This document shows, one piece after another, positions 11,601 through 22,990 of a DNA stretch of 64,000 nt; the first letter of the stretch is position 1; each line of letters starts with the position of its first letter. The translations under genes and the position numbers were made by a program. This DNA is from Cenococcum geophilum 1.58 (taxonomy: Eukaryota > Ascomycota > Dothideomycetes > Gloniales > Gloniaceae): assembly GCA_001692895.1 (NCBI GenBank), contig KV748224.1, positions 930,001-994,000 on the forward strand. Reading direction: 5' to 3'. The notes under the pieces were generated by a model. The model had not been told where the DNA came from. It did no database searches and was given only the letters and a program-made list of their open reading frames with translations.

Positions 11601-11677
11601 GGGCCTGAGGGAATAGAAGCCTCCTATCGCTGTCATTAGCCTCTAAGCGTTACAGGATGAGTGATGCAAACCCACAT
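8661..11677 (-). CDS. Secreted, probably GPI-anchored protein with HET-C-like and vWA domains
   Basis: Three exons (11677-11672, 11604-9392, 9342-8661; introns 67 and 49 nt) give 966 residues. The long frame has no usable ATG at its left end. A two-codon first exon (ATG TGG) at 11677, joined across an intron with a GGCTAAT branch-like site and CCTCAG acceptor, gives a good signal peptide (MWAQVVSVALISWLIPFS). Around 183-194 HGTEDFYSHSNW matches the conserved core of the HET-C/CinY family, whose fold relates to zinc-dependent phospholipase C. The vWA domain (about 346-540) has its complete metal-binding site: DSSGS at 353-357, Thr427 in SGGTDIG, and Asp459 in LTDGED. Two dibasic sites (ARKR, VKRD, about 495-503) could be Kex2 sites. 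The C-terminal third is Ser/Thr/Tyr-rich and ends in a hydrophobic tail, as for a GPI signal. Adhesion or incompatibility roles are possible but inferred only from domains. Confidence 0.85.
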
Positions 11678-12180
11678 CTTGTTCAAAGAGCCCGCAGCAG
11701 AGAGGAAAAAATTCCAAATCTTGATGAAATGAACGTATGGTTTAGCTGCAGAGCAGCTCCCCGAAAACGAAGGTGGATTTGAACAAATAAAATACGTAGA
11801 TGAATGGTTAAGCGAATGACAGTAAAAAGAACGACACTCCGGGCAACCTGAGAAAGAGAGACGTAGAGAAACTAATGCCTCTTAGGCAGACGTCAGGCAA
11901 ATATATACCATTACTCCTGAACAAGAATACCAAGACACTCTCACAGCCGCACGCCACCATATTGGGAGAACCACGAGGGCCGAACCCCTAGAAACTTACG
12001 CGCCTATAACGGTCCAGTATTCGTCTAACATTGATCAGCCTCAGGTCAGCTTTGCTAAATAGAAGCGTTTGTGGGAGGGCCACAGCCGCCACGATGACCA
12101 CGAAGAAGAGCCTAGATCCTCAGCCTTGTTATTGACAGACTAATTGGGCGTCTGTGTACTCTTGGTGTGAGGCTCAATTC
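11678..12180. other. Upstream region of the vWA gene
   Basis: It holds the 5' UTR and promoter of the minus-strand vWA gene. A short coherent plus-frame segment near 11995-12055 (ETYAPITVQYSSNIDQPQVSFAK) hints at another gene relic, too short to assign. Confidence 0.4.
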
Positions 12181-12189
12181 ACCATCAAT

Positions 12190-12600
12190 ATTGTTTTGAA
12201 GGGGCCGGCAGGTTCCTTTCCTGCTTATTTAGGCATATTCTTTCTCTAGGCTGCACAACCTAAAGAAAGCGCCAAGTTGTTAGGGGTTTCACTCTTTGCC
12301 GTCTTAGTCACGACACAAGATACCGCTGGCGGACTCATGCGCGAGCGGAATGCACCCTGCCGGCGCCAGTCGAACTTTGAGACTGCTTGGAATTTGCGAT
12401 TGAAGTTGGAGAACGAGTCCCTCCATGATGAGTTGATGGTCTAAAAGAGGGGTGACTAATTGGGACAGAAGCGACTTGGCAAGCCACATATGATTACAAT
12501 GCGAGGAGATTTGAGAGCGCGTACCGTATTTTATCGCTTAATGCACGGCCTCGCTTGGCGCATGATTTGGAATCAAAAGCGACGATTGATTTAAAGCTAT
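12190..12600 (+). pseudogene. Decayed reading frame, family unknown
   Basis: A single plus frame runs to a TAA at about 12600 and reads like protein (GTEATWQATYDYNARRF, AYRILSLNARPRLAHDLES). It is interrupted upstream by TGA codons near 12377, 12426, 12429 and 12450. All four would become CGA (Arg) with one C-to-T change, the typical result of deamination. The region lies at the border where RIP-type damage begins. The family is not recognised; a spliced gene in which the TGAs are intronic is the alternative. Confidence 0.3.
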
Positions 12601-12616
12601 AACGTAGGTGACAGAG

Positions 12617-12865
12617 CTGTACAGCGTAGAAATAAGCGGCCGATATTGGCACATGCGCAACCACCAAAAATCGATTTTTGAAGATATATTACTACCCTAA
12701 TACTTTGTCATTTGCCCATTACGTCTTTTATAATCGTGTAGACGCTTTATATAGTACTTGTATATATTCTAAATTATCTTCTAGTCCATCTCCTCCTCAA
12801 ACAATCGTCGATTTTTGGTGGTTACGCACGTGCCAATATCGGCCGCTTATTTCTACGCTGTACAG
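12617..12865. mobile_element. Foldback (hairpin) element, 249 bp
   Basis: Two inverted arms of about 58 nt (12617-12677 and 12808-12865) match with two or so mismatches and end in CTGTACAG on both sides. The ~130-bp centre is AT-rich. CAGAG directly flanks both ends (12612-12616 and 12866-12870), a 5-bp target duplication. The unoccupied form of the target is seen in the related repeat near 48690, which reads across the site without the hairpin. No coding capacity, so it must be moved by another element's transposase. Confidence 0.7.
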
Positions 12866-13030
12866 CAGAGTTATGACGGCGATAGGGTTATGACGGTCGG
12901 CTATTACCGCCTTCCTAGTTGGGCTTACGGTTTGGAACACCAAAATACCGCCCCCTTCAGCGGCCGTGACAGTGATATACACGACCAGCTTCCACCCCCC
13001 TTTGGCGAGCGTTCTAAAATTTTAAATTCG
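12866..13030 (-). repeat. Inverted copy of the ~165-bp repeat at 48.53-48.69 kb
   Basis: Read on the minus strand, this matches 48535-48693 closely, including a run through GTGTTCCAAACCGTAAGCCC and the pair of TTATGACGG/TTATAACGG motifs. It is much less RIP-damaged than the DNA to its right. The ends, starting near TTAT(G/A)ACGGCGATAG, recall the LTR start of element C (TATAACGGCGCTATCG), so it may be a solo LTR or LTR fragment of a related family. That last step is inference. Confidence 0.65.
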
Positions 13031-13941
13031 GTATATGAATCCAATCTTATAACATGCGGAACGTTGATCCCCCAACGTAAATTTTGACCCGAGTTTATAA
13101 GTAATAAGCCAATTAATTTTAGAGCTTTATTATATAGACTTTAATTAATATATATAGAGATAAGGTTTTCCAGGGGGAGACCCCCTAGGACCCCCCTATA
13201 TAGAGCTTTTACTTAATTTAGAAGTAGTAGTAAGATTAAGGCGCCTTAGTTACTGCTAAATAAGGATCTACTATAGTGACCAAGGCGCCCTACTTAAGCT
13301 GGGCTTAAGGATTATATTAGTCACAAATCTAGTATATATTTGGACTGCAGAGCTTTAATATAAAGCCCTTTACGTAGGATCTGATATAGTAGATTATAAT
13401 TCCAATTTAAAGCTTTATATACTAAATATTTTTAATACCTAATAACTAAATCGCCGTATAGCTGGAATTAAAGTAAGTCTACTACCCCAACTCGATTAAA
13501 TACGCGTGTAAAAAGAGATATAACTATATACAGAGACGTCTAATATAATTAAGTAACCGCGTTATTGCCTACCTAGTTTAGACGTACAATAACGCAATAG
13601 CTTAGCAATAACGTAATAGCTTAGCGCCAAGTAATAGGAGGGGAGAGGAGGGGGAGGAGATTAGGGGTGGCTTAGCCACTGCAAGAAGGTTATAATATTA
13701 GTATAGTATTAAACTTTAAAAATTATATCCCGGGAGTTTAATTAACAACCCCTATATAAAATGTTAATAACGTTTAATTATAGAGCTTTAAACCAGTAGA
13801 TCTTTTAGGAATGCCTATTATAAGTAGCTTTAAGTATAAAATCTAGAATATTTAGTAGTGGTATAAGTATGGGACGGGGGTATATATTTGCGTTCCTAAA
13901 TATCGTTATATAACGCAATTTTTGGGTAATAAAAACCGCCG
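13031..13941. other. RIP-damaged AT-rich sequence, unidentified
   Basis: This marks the left edge of the ~51-kb AT-rich block. All frames are stop-filled. Short GC-rich punctuations (CCAGGGGGAGACCCCC near 13170) remain. No domain is recognised. Confidence 0.5.
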
Positions 13942-14930
13942 TTAATGTTGCTTAACTGATACCTACTAGAGGTTCCTCCGTCCTTCCTATCTCCTTATCC
14001 AATGCTATTTATATTACTATATTAACTAATAGATCCCTTAATAGAGACTAGAGAGGGGTATTAAAGCGCCTCTAGCTTTTATAAGGAAGAAGAAAAAAAA
14101 GAGAGAAAGGTATAGAGGAGGGAGTATTTATAAATAGGAGGAGGCCTATAAACGGGAGATTAGGCAGCTATAATATAGACATTAATATTGCTTAACTAAC
14201 ACCTACTAGACGCCCCTTCGTCCTTCCTATCTCCTCTCTTACTTATCTCCTTGTTAGATGCTATTTATATTACTATATTAACTAATAGATCCCTTAGTAG
14301 GGACTAGGGAAAAGTATTAGAGCATCTCTAGCTTTTATAAGGAAGAAGAAAAAAAGAGAGAAAGGTATAAAGAAGGGAGTATTTATAAATAGGAGGAGGC
14401 CTATAAACGGGAGATTAGGCAGCTATAATATAGATATTAACGTTGCTTAATTAATACCTACTAAACGCTCCTCCGTCCTTCCTATCTCCTCTCTTACCTA
14501 TCTCCTTATTAGGTACTATCTATATCACCACGTTAACTAATAGATCCTTTAGTGGGGACTAGGGAGGGGTATTAAAGCACCTCTAGCTCTTATAAGGAAG
14601 AAGAAAAGAAAAGAGGAAGGTATAGAGGAGGGAGTATTTATAGATGGGAGGAGGCCTATAAGTATAGAAGATTAGGCAGCTATAATATAGCTAGTAACAT
14701 TACTCGACTAATATATACTGGAGGCTCCTCCGTCCTTCTTATCCTCTCTTACCTATCTCGTTGTCCAATACTATCTATATTGCCATATTAACTAATAAAT
14801 CCCTTAGTGGGAACTAGGGAGGGGTATTAGAGCACCTCTAGCTTTTATAAGAAAGAAGAAAGAAGAAGAAAGGAAGGTATGGAGGAGGGAGTATTTATAG
14901 ACGGGAGGAGGCCCTATAAGTACGTGATTT
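13942..14930. repeat. Four tandem copies of a ~250-bp satellite-like unit
   Basis: Units begin near 13942, 14182, 14437 and 14694 (periods about 240, 255 and 257). Each runs through landmarks in the same order: a TTAA..TTGCTTAACT start, CCTCCGTCCTTCCTATCTCC, ACTAATAGATCCCTTA, CTCTAGCTTTTATAAGGAAG, GGAGTATTTATA and AGGAGGAGGCCTATAA. The third and fourth copies differ mostly by transitions. The array stops near 14930 after GGAGGAGGCCCTATAA. Confidence 0.85.
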
Positions 14931-15872
14931 GGTAAGCACTAATAGCATAAAATTCTCGTATAAAATGGGCTTAATTACTTACTAAAATACAGGGTGTCTC
15001 TGTTACTATAGTGGCTACTATAATAGTAGAGACGCCTTAAATATTTAATGTAACTAACTATTAAGGCTGTTAATAAGTAAAAGGTAGGCTACTAATATAG
15101 TGCGAACAATATAGTTATTAATATTATTTATAGCCTGTTTTTGCTTCTAGTATATATATAAATTGTCCTTATATTTGGCGTAAAGCTAGTTATAGGTAGT
15201 GAGCTAGTTTAGGTCTAGCTTTGCTATTAATATAGCCGTAGGTAGTATATCCCTTAGTATAGGCCGACTTAGTAGTTCTAGCTTTAGAAGATTGTCTTTC
15301 TTCTTAAATAGGTTAATATACTGCTATACCTTATTAGTTTTAGCTGTGTCTTAGATAATAAAGAACTATTAAATCTAATTAGATAGCTTATTAAGGATAA
15401 GGTTAATTTTTAATTTAGTAGAGGTCGTTATTTTTAAAATTTAATAGGTTAGGAAGGGTCTAGGTTAGGGTTTAGCTAGCGTCTTAGCAGAACCTTATTT
15501 AGATATTCCGAACTTTTAATTTAATTAATTAGTTTATTTATTAGTTAGATTGTGTTATAGGGAGTGTAATTAATAATCCCTACTAACAGCTTTAACTACG
15601 TCTAATTTTAATTTATAAATTAGTAGATCTATAGGTAATAGTTACTAGAAGTAGATCTAGGTATAGTATATATAAAATCTTAACTATAGTATAGAGAAGT
15701 TATGGCTGCTAATATGCGGTCCTAGTAGTATATATTCTTAGAGGTTACGTAACTTCTTATATAAGCGACATTTCCGCCCTTTAAAAAAAAAAATCTAAAG
15801 GTTAATTAACGCTATAGACAGCAGTAATATTAATCCGGCAATACTGCTAATTCTCTTTATATACTATTATAT
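14931..15872. other. RIP-damaged AT-rich sequence, unidentified
   Basis: Stop-filled in all frames. A poly-A/T tract (11 A) lies at 15784-15795. The right end (near 15850-15872) appears to be the target of the LINE that follows. Confidence 0.45.
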
Positions 15873-17754
15873 GGAACCCTACTTAAATTCGTTACTAATA
15901 TCCTAAAGATATAATTATAGTTACCGGAGCTCTTGCTGCACCCAGCCCAAAAAGACCAAAACTAACCAAAAGAACCTTGAAAAACACCTAGAGAATCCCC
16001 CTAAGATGCATGCATCGCAGGGGAGGCACACGTTGACCAACGGTAGTTCGCACTCGCGCGCGACCGCTAGATCCACACCCAATAACGGCCCTCTATAATA
16101 AAGACGGGCGAATACTACACCATAAAGCGGAAATACCTCTATTAAGAAGGTATTTAATAAAATATAAAGCCTATTAGACGCGTCTAGTATCTAGAATTAT
16201 AGGGGAGTAACTATTAGCTATAACAAGCTAATATAGCTAGTAGAATAGCTCCGCCAGTCCAGTAAGCCCTAGGCGCCCCTCCAGTAAACCCTTAATTAAA
16301 TCCTCTAACAGCTAAGCAAAATTAAAAATAAATAAAAACCCCCCTTACTGGCGAACCGCACCTAGGCCGCCATAGCTACGCTTCTACAGCATAGGGAACC
16401 TACTTCCCTTAAGATAATAACTGGGTATATAATTATAATATAACCAAATATAGAAAAAGTAGAGGGGCTTAGGGGATAATTAGAAATAGAAGTCCTTATA
16501 AAGATTTATAAAGAGGTTTACAATGTAGTTATAGTCTAACACCTTAGAAGCGGAGATATTAGAGTTACCCTAAAGAACTAATAGGTAAAGGAATAAGCCG
16601 TAAAAGTAGGGGATAGGCTAGGAGAATATATTGGTATAAAAGTGCTCTGTAAAGATTACCTAGTTAAAGTCCTAGTGGTTCCTATAAGCCTTAGGGTAAA
16701 AAAGGGACGCTAGGCGGACAATATAGCAACTATATAGAAGATAGTAAAGTAAACGGAACGCCTTATACTAGGTCTTGAGATCACCTAAATCTAATAGCTT
16801 TAATAGGAAAATATAAACTAAGCAAACAATAAGAATAATAAGAGGATATAAGGGTCGCCAGAGACTCGCTAGGGAGACGCCGGTTAAACGTATAGCTCCC
16901 TTATTATTAGCACATATATACCAGGAATGCAAAAACTCCTTATTTAAAAAGGAATAATTATAAATGGCCTTATATATAACGCAAGGCTTTATAACCATAG
17001 ACTATACCTAAAATAATACTACCGTTATATATAATAGGGACATACCTAATCCATATACGCAGTATAGGTATGCTGCGGCCACTATGCAGGCCCCCACAAT
17101 ATAAGACACTGCTTAAATTAAGAGTAAATAAAATGCGTAAACTGCTACTAAAGTATATATAAGGCGTAGGAGAGAGAAGACTATATTAAATATAGGAGAT
17201 AAAAGGTAAGGGCTTAATAGCTGCGGGAACAACTATACGCTAGGTTAGATAAATAGAAACAATAGGTAATAAGCTAGGGAGATATAGGTGCCTTCCTAGC
17301 GTTCCCTACCTTTAATATTAGGGGGCTAGGCTAGCTATCCTAAGCCTTAACGGGCTAAAAGCGGCGCTATATAATATCACTAGACTAAATAGGGATATAA
17401 GGGTTACAGGGGATATAAGGGAGAGAACGCCCTGTAGGAAGACCCCTATAAACAGCTATAGTAAGCTTAAGACTAGGACAATTAAGAATTAGATTTAATG
17501 CGGTAAATATAACATTCATAGCCAACCTATAAAGGGCCTATAGTTAACTAGCAAGGGAAGAACTGGAGATAATAATAGACTTAGATATAAAAGCGCTAGT
17601 AGGAATATAAAACACAGAAATGGAAAGCTCTATATAAAATAAGTAGCAACTAGGGTATAGATATAAGAGACAGAAGTTCTAAATATCCTAAAGAAAGTAA
17701 AAACAGAAGAAGCGAGGAACGAAGAAGAGGCGAAGGACCCTCGTTAGGGATCTA

Positions 17755-18500
17755 CCACCTATCCATTATATAGTATAACTGCGGCAACACAAACCACTAT
17801 CTCGTAAGGCCCTTACTAGACAGTTTAGACCTAGAGAAATACTATATCCTTACCATATAAGAGCCGTACTATAATACCTACATATAATTAATATACTGCC
17901 CCTAAGGATTCCAGCTCCTATACGAACTAAAAGCAGCCACTTGCGTATACTTTATAATTAGTAAGGCTATTAGCCTATCCTTATAGTTATAGCAAGCAGT
18001 TAACCTAGATATTATAGTTATTATAATCTAGACATATAGGGGACTGGTATAAATTATTAATATATATAACCCTGGGGTTAAAGGGGTCCTATAAACAAAG
18101 AATATTATATTAGTAATAAGCTTACTAGAAACCGAAGGTATAGAGTCTATTCTACTAGAAGACATAAACCTCTACTATCCGCGGTAGGAGGGTATCTATA
18201 TTGCTGCTAAATAATAGGTAGAGTGCCTACTAAGAGCTATAGACACCTAGGGCCTTAAGCTAGCTACCCCCCTAGGAGCAATTATATGGTAATAAGAAAC
18301 CTCTAGAAGTATAATTAACCTTATATTTATAAACAAAGGCCTATACTAGAGACTTAAAAGGTGCAACCCTAAAGAAGAATAGGCACTCGCTTTAAACTAT
18401 ATCCCCATCCAGATACAACTAGATTTAGATATTAAGGCGCAACTAAGTAGTAAAAAATACGCAATAAGGAAGCTTAAGATAAATAGTTTCCTTAATACAG
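17755..18500 (+). pseudogene. LINE ORF2 endonuclease/exonuclease/phosphatase (EEP) domain relic
   Basis: The relic opens with YNCGNTNHYLVRPLL near 17773, the start typical of Tad1 ORF2 endonucleases. EPYYNTYI, IINIYNPG, EDINLYYPR and INLIFIN follow. In an active enzyme these would include the GD(F/I)N and (I/S)D(L/H) catalytic motifs; here EDIN and IN(L) show loss of Asp or Gly by transitions. Stops interrupt at many positions. Confidence 0.7.
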
Positions 18501-19229
18501 TTAAACAATAACTTTAAGACCTAGAAAAAATCCACCCAATACTAAACAAGCGAGGCTTATTAGCCACCCCTAAGGAAATCAACTAAAGACTAGAAAGGAT
18601 CTAGGCAGCAATTAAAAATAAGCTAGAAGAGCACTGCCCGGTCTTAAAACCAGGCCCCTATATATAACACGCATAGTCCGCATAATACACAGTTCTTATT
18701 ACTAGCTAATAATAAGCAAAAAGGAAATATATAAGTAGCTATAACCCTAAAGATAAGAGATGATATAAAGATATAAGAAACTAGTTAAAGAATACCCTAA
18801 AGAAAGAAGTAAGGAACAACTAGAGATAGTTTATAAATAAGCATACTTCTAACTTAAGCCTCCCCTATAATAAGGGCCTTTAGGCCATAGTAAAATAAGT
18901 AAAGAAAAAGGCAGGGCGCCTAGCAGAAGACTTATACCTACTACCCCTATAAAGAGCAGGGGAACTATAGGCTACTAATAATAATAATAAGAAGGTAAAG
19001 ATCCTTATAAAAAGGTTCTTCCCCTAACCGGCTCTAGCAGACCTTAGCGACATTACGGGTAAAACACTAGTGACTCGCCTAAGGGTTAACAGCGATATAA
19101 TAATAGAGGAAATAGCCAGAACTATTAGCCGCCTTTTAAATAATATAGCACTAGGACCAGATAGGATTCTAAATAAGGCCTTAAAAACCTATAGACTACT
19201 TATAGCACCCTAGCTTATAGATATAGCTA

Positions 19230-20150
19230 AAGCATACTTTACTATAGGCTACTACCCGCGACTTAAAAGATCTATAACGACGGTTATTTTATAGAAAGAA
19301 GGTAAAGCAGATTACTTAATCCTAGAAAGCTACCGCCCTATCGCCCTAAAAAACACCCTTAGCAAGATCTTAGAAAAGGTAATAGCGGACCATATAGTAG
19401 ACACAGCTAAGGAACACGCCCTACTACTATAAAGCCAAATAGGGGCAAGAAAGAACCGCTTAACGCTATTAGCACTTACGCTACTCGCTACCACTATTAA
19501 ATCTGCATAGGCGATGCGAAGGGACTTTGTAGTATTAATACTTAGCCTAGATATTAGTGGTACCTACAACAACGTACCCCATAAGCGCCTCCTATATATC
19601 CTTAGGGCAAAGGGCTTCCTAAAATAGATTATATAATTTATTTAAGGGTTTACAGGCCAGAAAGAAACATTACTAGTCTTTAGCGGATACTAGAGCCCCC
19701 CTATCGCAGTTATAATAGAAATACTACAAAGATCACCCCTCTCGCCTATACTCTTCCTTTTCTTTATAAGCAACCTACTAGACTTCTTTAAGAAAGGGGC
19801 AACCTAGGGGATAGGCTTTGTTAATAATACAAACCTAATTATATATAGGCCAACAGCCGTAAAGAACTGCAGAACACTAGAGAAAGCCTATAACACCTAT
19901 ATAGAATGGGCAAGACGATATAGAGTCTAATTCTTATCAGAGAAATACCAGCTAATCTATTTTATAAGAAAACGCAACTAATCTGCAAATCTCTAGCATA
20001 TAATTTATATTTAAGGCTTTAGGGGTTAACTAGTCTAGGGCCTAAGGGTATTAGGAGTATAGGTAGATAGCAAGCTCCGGTGGAGCGCATATACGGTATA
20101 AGCAGCCCATAAGGGCCAAGTACAGTATATTATATTATCTAGGATCGTTA
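19230..20150 (+). pseudogene. LINE ORF2 reverse transcriptase relic
   Basis: YRPIALKNTLSKILEKVIAD begins near 19330. SLDISGTYNNVPHKRLL (near 19540), LQRSPLSPILFLFFISNLLDFF (near 19725) and GFVNNTNLI (near 19814) follow. The order is that of LINE RT motifs 2-C. The catalytic box F-V-D-D is now F-V-N-N at 19817-19828. A later LRVLGV.VDSKLRW block (near 20040) matches the RT thumb region. A Cys/His segment near 20925-21000 (ARQTPKHVxLLCPLR in relatives; partly visible) closes ORF2. Confidence 0.8.
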
Positions 20151-21499
20151 ATTCTATATAGGGTCTATACTTTTAGAGGTCACGCCTACTATAACATATA
20201 GATCTAGTATCTGGGCCATTAGTAAAACCAAGAAGGGCCCCCCTAAATTACTCCTTAAACCACTCTAAAAGGTCCAGATAGTATGCCTCTAAAGTATAAT
20301 AGGCGGGTATAAACAAACAGCTACAGCACTCCTTAAGAAGGAAGCTAATATCCCCCCCCTATAACTATATATTAAAGCCGCCGTAATATAAAGGGCGTAA
20401 AATAAACGTAACTCTAATATTATAAAGTATATTAAGACACGCCTAAATAAACTATAGAGGGACCCTAGGGCGCCTTACAGGAGAATAATCCAATAACCCT
20501 AAAGTAGGGAAGATATACTAGAGAAATAGGTAAAGAAAGTAGAAGAAGAATAGTATAGTATTAGGGCCTAGGCCTATATAGAGGAGAAAGGGAGACGCAT
20601 AAGAGGCTAACAAAGACAATAGTAAGAAAGAGAAAGGAGCTAAAGTAGAGTATAAAAGAACGCTAGGAAACTATTAACCGCAATATAATACTAGTTAAAC
20701 TAGCGCTAAAAAGGTATATAGGAGTTAAAGGTACAGAGGCTAACTTAGGTAAGAGTAACCTAAGCTATAGCATAGTTAACGCTATGGGGGGTAAATACTT
20801 AAGGGCTCTAAGAAGGCCTAATAAAGGTAGAAAATATAATAGTAACACTCCTAAGAACAGGAATAATAGGACTAAAAGATTAGCTCTACTAGGTAGGCGT
20901 CCTAGTAGGTAGCCTAAGATGTAAATATAGCTAGCTAAGACAGACACCAAAACATGTAATACTATTATGCCCTTTACGCACTAACTAAGAAGTAATACTC
21001 TTAGCAGCTAGCATAGAAAACTATAGTACACTACTCTTAATATAAAAAGGTCTTAAGGCGGTTACCTAATAGCTTATTAGCTAAAATGTACTAAACTAGT
21101 TCTAGGTTATAAGGGAAATGGTAATAGAAGGCAATAGGGCGGGTATTAGGCGCCCCCTAATGACTCTACAGTAGTAGAGTAAAGTTTACGATACTAGCGC
21201 GTCCATAAGTTTGTTGCGGCAGTAGTGGTTCCCAAAGAGGTTAAAAAGTAAGGTAGTAGAGCACCATAGGTGACTCGCAGGCGCCTCGCAGGCGCCCTAT
21301 AGGCGAGTCCCAAAAGGCGGGGAGATAGATCACGGGGTTTTCTTAAATAGAGTTTTCTCCCCACATATATATAAGGAGTAGTCCGCATAGGCCCAACAGG
21401 GATCCAAATCGGACGTTAAGCAATAAATAATAATAATAATACTATTATATATATATCTAATAGCTCTAAAAGCGGTAAAAAGGTAAAATAGATAGGGGG

Positions 21500-22990
21500 G
21501 TTAAAATTTAGAAAATTGGATTTCGCGGTTAAGCTATTTAAAAGTTAGGAAACTAAGATAAATGCTATATTCTCCGCTTACCTCTAAGCTAGTATATAAT
21601 TTTCTAATTAGGAAAAGTCGTTTACAAGTAGTTACTACTACCTCCGTATAAAATCTTCTTATTATACCTCTTTAGTCTTACTTATAGATAACTAAAATTA
21701 TTCTATATTAAACCCACGTTTAAATATAAGCCCTAAAAGCTTTTTAACTCGTAAGATTGCTATATAGGTTAGCCCAGCTATCTTATCCTTTTCCTTAATA
21801 TCTAGAACTACTAGGTTAAGTATTAAGCTCTAGCTTTTATATACGGTAAGAGTAAAAGCTAAAGTAACTAGAAATTAACGCCGTAAGTAAAAGCCTCTTA
21901 TACCCTCCTATTTATAAAGCATAAAAAATATAGGGATAACTTTTTTACTATCCTGCCAAGTGAATAGGGTAGGTCTATTATACCTATCTACTATAATTAG
22001 TAGTAACTAAGGCTGATTCTTTTTAATATCCGCGTGTCCCTTTTATATAATATCTTTAACTATACCGGTAGTACCGTTTACTAAGCCTAGTTTAACCCAG
22101 ATATTCTATATTAGTATTACTTTTACGCTAATATATAGGGCTAGATTATCTATAGTATCGCACTAATTAAAAGTAACTTTCCGCGTACCTATACTAGTGT
22201 TAACTAACTTAATAGCCACCACTGGCTATAAAAGGTCGTAAAGCTAAGTAGTGTTATACTTACTTATAGTAACGCGTATGCCATATAGCCGAATTGCGTT
22301 ATTAAAGCCCGTAACCTTATTAGTGGATAGGCCCTACTTATACCTAGTTAAAAGAAGCTTCTAGGTTAAATTACTTATAGAATTACTATATAGCTCCGTA
22401 AGGGCGGTCCTAAATACAAAGCTCTTAGCGTTATTACTGCCCTGCCATATAACTTAATCTAGGACAGCTATTTAGTTAATCGCTTTATAGGCTCCCTTTT
22501 TATAGCAAGCAAGCTCTAACGGCCTAGCGGGTAAATTGCTATATAAGGCCGCCTAACCTATAGGGGGAAGCTAATAGAAATCGCCTACTAGTAAGATATT
22601 TAAGCCTCTAAAGTAGTTGTTATTACGCGTAGGGTAGATCTAATGGAGGCGGTAATTAATCTAGGCTAGATATACTTGCCTAATTATAGATTTCTTATTA
22701 AAAATAAGATAGTAAATATCCTTAAAAGCTTATTATAGAGGCGTAAGATTAGTAGTAGGTAATTTGTTAAACGGATGGTTTACTAGCAACCTTAATAGAT
22801 TATATATAGTTCTGCCGTTAATATTAAAGGTAGCTACCCTAGTAGGGGCCGCTTAAGCTAATGGCGACGGCTTGCTATTAGCCCTTACTATATTATAGAG
22901 TGTAGTAAAAAGGACAGTAATAAGATACGATTTGCCGGTTCCTACCTCTTTATTAATATCAATCCGCAATAGGGGGGGGGGGGCTAAGGC
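21500..22990 (-). pseudogene. PIF1-type helicase domain relic of the Helitron
   Basis: Walker A survives as GTGKSYLI (codons at about 22946-22923). It is followed by PTRVATFNINGRTIYNLL (near 22850-22800), LNILLVGDFY.LPP (Walker B region, near 22590-22560), and the C-terminal GLTYIAILRVKKLLGLIFKRGF (near 21770-21710). This matches Pif1-like helicases of fungal Helitrons. Many TAG/TAA stops interrupt it. Confidence 0.75.

Larger units (their letters stand above)
15873..21440 (+). mobile_element. Tad1-like non-LTR retrotransposon (LINE), RIP-inactivated
   Basis: Endonuclease and reverse transcriptase remnants lie in the order expected for ORF2 of a Tad1-type LINE. The 3' end has the motif GGAGTAGTCCGCAT, then CGGACGTTAAGCAATAAA and an (AAT)n tail at about 21427-21440. 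A 10-12-bp duplication ending ACTATTATAT flanks it (15863-15872 and 21441-21450), so the copy looks nearly full length (~5.6 kb). Every frame is full of stops of the CAG/TGG-to-TAG type. A patch at 16010-16085 is GC-rich and almost unmutated. The ORF1 region (about 16.1-17.7 kb) is too decayed to show domains. Confidence 0.8.

Noticed and set aside
9461-11608. Several plus-strand open frames
   Set aside because: They lie antisense to the vWA gene and have no independent features.
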